From Corella eumyota (lineage: Eukaryota; Chordata; Ascidiacea; Phlebobranchia; Corellidae): DNA of 64,000 nucleotides. This document shows, piece by piece, positions 58,211 through 64,000 of this stretch. The stretch covers positions 4,836,001 through 4,900,000 of the forward strand of contig OY720099.1 in assembly GCA_963082875.1 (NCBI GenBank). Direction: 5' to 3'. The position numbers and the translations under genes are program-made. Within the stretch, counting starts at the first letter, position 1. Each line of letters opens with the position of its first letter. The notes under the pieces were generated by a model that did not search any database, was not told the DNA's origin, and saw only the letters and a list, made by a program, of their open reading frames with translations.

Positions 58211-61200
58211 TTAACTTTGAAATGACATATACTCGTTTGAGAGATTCCTACGATCATGGTTGTTATTAAATAAACTTGAAGGTGGAGAAGAGGTTTTTGA
58301 TGCGAGGTGGTTTGCAATGGTGACATCAAGTTTGTTACGCAACTAAAACATATAATATATTATAATGATGCTGGATTTTTTAAGATTTTCCATTTTTCAT
58401 TTTGGGTATTTATAAATACTTTTTGATTGATGTGGATTTAAAACTTTGCAATATGGCTGCAACTAATATTTTCCTATGCACCACAAATGGTAGTTTTTTT
58501 TCAATTGTAATCTTAATAGTAAAAATTTAAATTTTACCACCGGCAAGAAATTATGGGTTAAGTTACAGGTCAAAAGGTTAAAAGTTTAAGTTTCATTAAT
58601 ACCACCCTATTTGCCCTTAAGCCCAGCACTTAGGTACTATACCTAAGGCAGATCCTTCTTATTTAAAAATATTGCAATAAAAAGTAATGGTACGTTAAGG
58701 TGATATGGAATAAAACATTATTCCAAATATATTTTTTAATTTATAGATACTAAGAATAAATCCAGAAATTGTTCTTGAAAAATCTTAAAACTCACATGAG
58801 CTAGAGTTGGGTCATTCAAATCTTTTCTTGGAGTTGAAGTATTCGCATAATTTAGAGGACTGCTGGAACTTAAAAACTTTAATGGACTAGTGCTGGAAAA
58901 ATTAGCTGTACCATTTCCTATGTTTCCCATTACTGTACCATGCATTGTACTTGCATATAAGCTTTTATATTTGTTACGTTCATACTCTAACATTGCTTTC
59001 ATTTCGTTGTTTTCATATTTAGACCTTAAATAATAAAAATAAAATTGTATAGTTGTAAAATTATCATTAATATTATATTCGATTTTTAAAATGTTTCAAA
59101 TATAAAAAAAATACAATTTTATACAAATTTAGGACGAAAATTTACCAAAAATGCTAAAAAAATAGCAATAATCTATAAACAAACAACTGAAGACAAAAAT
59201 ATTTTTAAAAATTAATTAAAAACCTTGATAATTTATCTTTTAAATTTCTATTTTCCCTCTGGGTATCAAGAGCATCGGTTGCTCCATTTAACATTGAGGT
59301 ATCTTGTGATTTGAGTTGATTCAATTCATGTTGGAGTAATTCTGCTCTTTTGTTCGCCTCCGCGACTCTCTTTTCCTCATTTTCACTCCTCATTTTGTTG
59401 AGCCCTTCCAAAGCAACAGCTCGACCCTGAAAAAATTTAAAAGCCAATTTTATTATTTTTTTTAACAAGTTAAAACTAGCCTTTGCATTGTCTGAGCAAC
59501 AAATATTTGTTGCGATCATAATACAACAACCAATTTCATGGTAACCTTTTTAAATGCGTTAAAATGTAGCCCAAATTGTGTTTAGCTTGTTTTTAATTAT
59601 AAAAATAGAAACAAAGCAACCAAAAATGTCATTAGTCCTATAACAAATCTTGTTTTTAAATGTTGAAAATACATCAAACTTATAAAATAACTTGACTTAA
59701 AAGAAAATTGTAAAATAGAAAAAAAAAAATTTTTTTGTAACAAAAGTTTTTTTTATATTAACAATTGATGTTAAAATAGGAAATTTAGAAATAAAAAAAA
59801 AAAATTTAAAATCTTACCTCTAACCAAACATTTACTTCATTGAGTTTTGAATTGACTTCGGCATGAGCCATCGCTTTTGCTTTTGAGTCATCTTCACGAG
59901 TTTTTAAAGTTCTGACTTGATCTCTTAAATGCTCCAACTCATAATCACTATCTTTAGATGTATCGCTACAAAAAAATATTTTCGTTATATTACAAATTGT
60001 GATTTTACAAATAAATTTGAAAATTTGAAAAAATATATTATAAGGCTTACTTATACTGTAATAGAAATTTAAAATGTTTAAAATTTGTTTTTGCAAGAAA
60101 AATAAATTTGTAAGCAGTTACCTTTTTAATTAAAAAAAAGAAAAGAAAATCAACATTAAAATAACCTGTATAGTATACTTAAACACAAAGATATCTTTAT
60201 CTGTACCCTTTACCTTTAAATTTATATTTAAACGAAGACCTGAATTTATACATATTTTATACATATTTTATACATATTTAAACCTTGCAATACTAAAAAA
60301 ATGGTATTTGTGATGCAAGCCCAGCAATAACAAAAAATAGATAAAAAATAAGAAATAAAAACAAACCTATATGAATCAATTTTATCTTCCAAGTTTTTAG
60401 AGTAGCGTTTCTGCTGCTGATACTTGGTTTTATACAACTCTTTATTCTGTGCATATTTTTTCACCCTTGATTCATGCCTTTTCAGGGTGTTCACGGCGTC
60501 GGTTCTCTCCTTACCTACACGAGCAAGTTCCACTGACATTTTAGCACGAGATTGAACTTCATTTTCCCACATCTTTTTATGTCCTTCCATTTCTCCTTCC
60601 AATATTCTGAAAAAAGTTTTTAGTAAATTGGTATTAACACTTTATTTTTGTTTAATTTTAGCTAAACGTATTTTTCAAAAAACCTAGAAATAAAAAGCAC
60701 AAAATAAACTGTCGAAGATGGTTAAGTACTAGAGTACAAAAGAGAATCAGCAGGAAGAAAAAAATATAAGAAAGAAATGATGAGAAAGCACATAAAAAAA
60801 TTGATAAAGACCTAGTATACAAGAGAAAATTGGTAAAAACAAAGTTAAAGAGCACGTTTAACGACTGTACAAATGATCCAAAAATGGTAAAAAGTTTTTT
60901 TTAAACATTCAACAAATATAGTACAACAATTAATTAAAAAATAAAAGGTTTCCATTTCGTGAACAACAAATACAAACAAAATAAAATTTACACTACAGTC
61001 TTACCTTTTTACTTATAAACAATTAAAAAAAACTAATTAATACCTCAATCTTGAGGCATCTGACTTCCACTTTTCCTCGATATTGATTTTTTCATTTTGA
61101 AGATGATCAACTAATTGTTCGAGTTGGCTTTGTGATCTTGACATCTGATGTTGTCCATCTTTATATTCTTGCTCTTTAAGAGTTGAATTTGATAATGCTG

Positions 61201-63933
61201 CATTCAACCTGTAACAGTATATAAAAAAAAATGTATTTTTAACATTATTCCTAAATTTAAAAAAATAGTAATCCATATTTTAAATACATCACAAACATAT
61301 GTTTAACTTATAGGCCTTTAAAAAAGGCTAAGAATAAGTAAACTAATATAACAGGCAATTTAATAATCATCTACTGAATGGATTAAAAAAGGTATGAAGG
61401 CCAGCACTTAACTTTTATATATACCTAAATGTGATAATTTACAATAGTTTTTAAAATCTTTATTTTTTCTAATATTTAATACAACATTAAACCAAATAAA
61501 CTCTTAATTTTTGCATACCAATATAAATTTAATGGGTTAATTAAAAATTTAAGAAACAATGTAAAAAAAATTTAGTCAAGATTTTTAAAATAACTACCTG
61601 ACATTTTCCAGTTCTACATCTTTTAGTCTATCCTGTAATTTTAAAATATTTTCCGAGTCGTGAGAGCGTGTCAATTCAATCTCCGACAATTTTCGTTGTG
61701 CATTTTCTCCCGATTGTCTTTCCTTTTCAACCACATTTTTAAGAGTAAGATTTTCTTTGTTCAATTCATCTAACCTCACTTCAAGCGTTGAAAAACGAGT
61801 CTAAAAAAGAAAAATAATTATTAATCAAAAAAAAGGTAAACACTATAAATAACCTTTTTAATTGTTCTTTTAACTATTTTAACTAACAATTAATTCAATA
61901 TTTTCCACTTTGCAGCCTAAAATGAATTAAACTTTTATTAATAAACCTCAATGAATTTTTTAATTTTTTTTTGAAGATTGGCCTATGTAAAAGTATTTTA
62001 AGTCTTGGCAAAAAGTGCTTTGTTTTAAATTAACGTTACTGGTAATCAAACCCAAGAAGTCTTAATTAGTTCCATTTACTAGCGCTTTACCCATCAGGTT
62101 ACAATTTATAAAAAAAAAATTTATTCGATAAAAATCTTTTACTTACCCTTACTGCATTAAGCTCAATTTGCATTAAATTTTTATCCTCAGAAAGTTGTCT
62201 TTGAAACTCGCTGGCTTGAGTTAACGAGGATTCAGTGAAACTTAATTTTTTTATGATTTCAATATTGTCTTGCTGTACTTGACCTAAATCTGACTCCTAA
62301 AAAAAATAAAAACGATTTAAAAAAATCAATTAGAATTTTTCTAAACATATGTAGGTAAAATTTTTTAAACAAATAATATAATAATGACACAGTTTCATTT
62401 AGTATCTTCTATGTAAGTTATTCCATATTTAATTAAGGGTCATAATTTACCTTTTTCGTTTTCTCTGTGTTGATTCTCTCAATTTCACTTTTAAGATGTT
62501 GGACTTGTTGGCTTAACTGTGCACATTGTTTTTCCAATTCTATTCTTTCTTTTTGGTGGACTAAACAAAAAAAAAGATCAAAAAATTTAACTTCGAATAA
62601 TGTTTAAAATACTTTCTTTAATCGGTACAACCATTAAGATTAGCGTATATTATGTATTTTTGTGCAAACACAAAACATGCTGATTTTAACAAGGAAAAAA
62701 TACAACAAAAGCCTGCTTATGACTGAAAAACAATACACATATCTTTTAAATCTATCTAATTTTACAGGATTAACAAACTTTTTAGTCTTTAAATTTTATC
62801 TTTTAAATTTATCTTTTTTTACAGGATTAACAAACTTTTTAGTCTTTACAACTTTCTTATATAAATAAAGTATTCATGCAAACAAAGACATCCATGATCA
62901 AATTTATCAGATTACTGCCACATTCCTAAAAAAATTTTACTGAACAAGAAATTTGAATGAAATCGTATAACTTAAAAATCTTTTTTAAAGATTGTAAAAT
63001 ATTTTATATTAACCCCAGCTTACCCTTAACCCTTCTTTAAGAAAATGGCAGTTTGAAATTTTAATTTTTATACCAAATGTTAATTTAGTCAAATTTTTTT
63101 TTTTAATAATAGTGCATATCACATTAAGCAGCTTATTTTACAAATATAATGTGAACAAATATAACTTAAATATTGAAGTTTAATTTAGTTCATGCCCATT
63201 AAGTTACAACATCTATTTGGACAACTAACTTGATAAATTTTGAACTTTACTGCGAGTGTTTTCAACAATATGGTTCATATGATTTACTAATACATCATGA
63301 GTATCTTGCAAGCAAAAAATTCAAAAATACAGACAATTACAGAAAATTATCAAATTAAAAATTATCAAATTAAAAAAATTTAGTTAAAATTCACAACAAC
63401 AGTTAAAAAACATAGTCGTTTTGTTAAGTCAGATTGCTAGTAAGTGTCTTATAACTAAAAGAGGCTCTGGGTTTGATTCCCACTGCTTTAATGGCTACAA
63501 ATTTAAGCAGAAAAAACAGTCCACAGGCCAATAATAGAATGATAAATAAAAAAATTAAGAACATCTTAAACTGCTAAAACTATACAGTCCTATATACAAT
63601 AGAGTTTAGAAGAATTTATATGCAAATGTATGTTTAATTTCTTAAAAAAATGAGCGTGTGGTGTACAGGTAAATTATTGAAAGCACATATTAGTTGCGAG
63701 TTGCAACAATATTATGGCAATTAAAATGCAATCTGTGAAGTAACAATTTAACTAGAAAACCTGTTTAATAAATGTGTTAAAAATATATTTCAAAAATAAA
63801 ATTCAAACCAATTAAAAATATTGAATTATGTACCTGTAACAATATCAGTAAATTTCCCATGTCCTGAATTTCTAGAATCTTCTAATTTACTTTTTAATCT
63901 TAGATTTTCACTCTCTTGTTTAGATACATCAGT
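58211..63933 (-). CDS. ANKRD26-like coiled-coil protein, C-terminal part (5' end off window)
   Basis: Exons in transcript order: 63834-63933, 63251-63304 (less certain), 62451-62560, 62147-62296, 61598-61800, 61044-61208, 60367-60606, 59818-59965, 59224-59426, 58796-59024, 58211-58342. They give 577 residues plus stop in one frame. Nearly all is heptad-rich coiled coil with few prolines (for example RLDELNKENLTLKNVVEKE). Towards the end, NSKLNEVNVWLE, ALEGLNKMRSEN, ERNKYKSLY, a Ser/Asn-rich linker and LRNKLDVTIANHLASK follow the order of the C-terminal region of vertebrate ANKRD26/CCDC144 proteins. ANKRD26 sits at centriole distal appendages in mammals; that role is not shown here, and the ankyrin repeats, if present, lie beyond the window. 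Another long coiled-coil family is the main alternative. Confidence 0.8.
58440..58535. repeat. Dispersed short repeat, copy 4 (ANKRD26-like intron)
   Basis: Contains GCAATATGGCTGCAACTAAT, TATGCACCACAAATGGTAG. The order matches copies 1, 3 and 5 (ATAT-GTTGCAACT, CACCACAAACGGTAG). Confidence 0.55.
60246..60284. repeat. Short tandem repeat, TACATATTTTA x 3
   Basis: The 12-bp word TACATATTTTAT occurs about three times in succession in the ANKRD26-like intron, just after the exon starting at 60,367 on the minus strand. A simple A/T microsatellite-like run. Confidence 0.7.
62040..62115 (-). repeat. tRNA-derived SINE head (ANKRD26-like intron)
   Basis: On the minus strand, ACCTGATGGGTAAAGCGCTA (box A-like) and TTGGGTTTGATTACC (box B-like) are spaced as in a tRNA. 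No tail resembling the 45/47 kb copies is attached, so it is a fragment or another family. Confidence 0.5.
62741..62852. repeat. 57-bp tandem duplication (ANKRD26-like intron)
   Basis: ATCTTTTAAAT occurs at 62,741 and 62,798, and ACAGGATTAACAAACTTTTT at 62,764 and 62,821. Both pairs show an offset of 57 bp. The two copies are nearly identical, so the duplication is recent. It makes a short repetitive open frame on the plus strand that is not a gene. Confidence 0.85.
63425..63505 (+). repeat. tRNA-derived SINE head (ANKRD26-like intron)
   Basis: CTCTGGGTTTGATTCCCACTG on the plus strand is a good box B, preceded about 45 bases earlier by GATTGCTAGTAAGTG, a weak box A. The tRNA fold is not convincing. 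It lies opposite to the gene. Confidence 0.5.
63590..63745. repeat. Dispersed short repeat, copy 5, inverted (ANKRD26-like intron)
   Basis: Its reverse complement reads TTTTAATTGCCATAATATTG, GTTGCAACTCGCAAC, GTACACCACACGCTCATTTT, then CTATTGTATATAGGACTG. This is the same order as copy 1 at 44.27 kb and the longest copy in the window. Confidence 0.6.
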
Positions 63934-64000
63934 CTAAGAAAATCAAAATTTAAAAAAGATTTATTTAAATTTTTTTTTTTTGTTAAATCAAAATTTTTTT

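Noticed and set aside
62662-62868. 68-codon plus-strand frame with internal repeats
   Set aside because: Its repetition comes from the 57-bp tandem duplication in the intron; it is not a protein repeat.

Overview
The window is animal nuclear DNA. It is very AT-rich, and its genes have many small exons and short introns (mostly 100-600 bp). Four gene models could be read exon by exon. Protein similarity to vertebrates, intron size and tRNA-derived SINE-like repeats suggest an invertebrate chordate, most likely a tunicate of the Ciona type. The species call is inference; the gene families are clear.

Layout. (1) Bases 1 to about 33,858 are one uninterrupted satellite array of about 312-bp monomers (about 108 copies by length), still open at the left edge of the window. 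The array has higher-order structure: alternating A/B dimers on the left, a tandemly duplicated block of 28 monomers (8.73 kb), a duplicated block of 10 monomers (3.12 kb, almost identical copies), and blocks of 4 and 5 monomers on the right. Each monomer carries CACGTG, TGTTTAC and a pair of inverted CCAAT-type motifs. (2) At 34.35-34.90 kb, just outside the array, lie old, diverged monomers of the same satellite in the opposite orientation. (3) 34.9-37.7 kb is gene-free, with several TGACGTCA sites. (4) 37,690-41,346 (+) is a beta-1,4-galactosyltransferase family gene in 8 coding exons. (5) 43,156-48,318 (-) is IWS1, the Spt6-partner transcription elongation factor, in 11 exons. (6) 49,364-56,318 (-) is VCP/p97/Cdc48, the AAA+ unfoldase, complete in 19 exons, 807 residues, with human numbering kept at both Walker A motifs. 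(7) 58,211 to beyond the right edge (-) is the C-terminal part of a long coiled-coil protein resembling ANKRD26.

The genes are unrelated housekeeping or secretory functions and do not form a pathway. IWS1, VCP and the ANKRD26-like gene lie head to tail on the minus strand. Introns and spacers hold tRNA-derived SINE-like copies and at least five copies of a short dispersed repeat. The most unusual content is the satellite: its layered duplications, its inverted relics at the boundary, and motif conservation within the array. In the genes, the most testable point is a methionine at the donor-sugar selectivity position of the galactosyltransferase.
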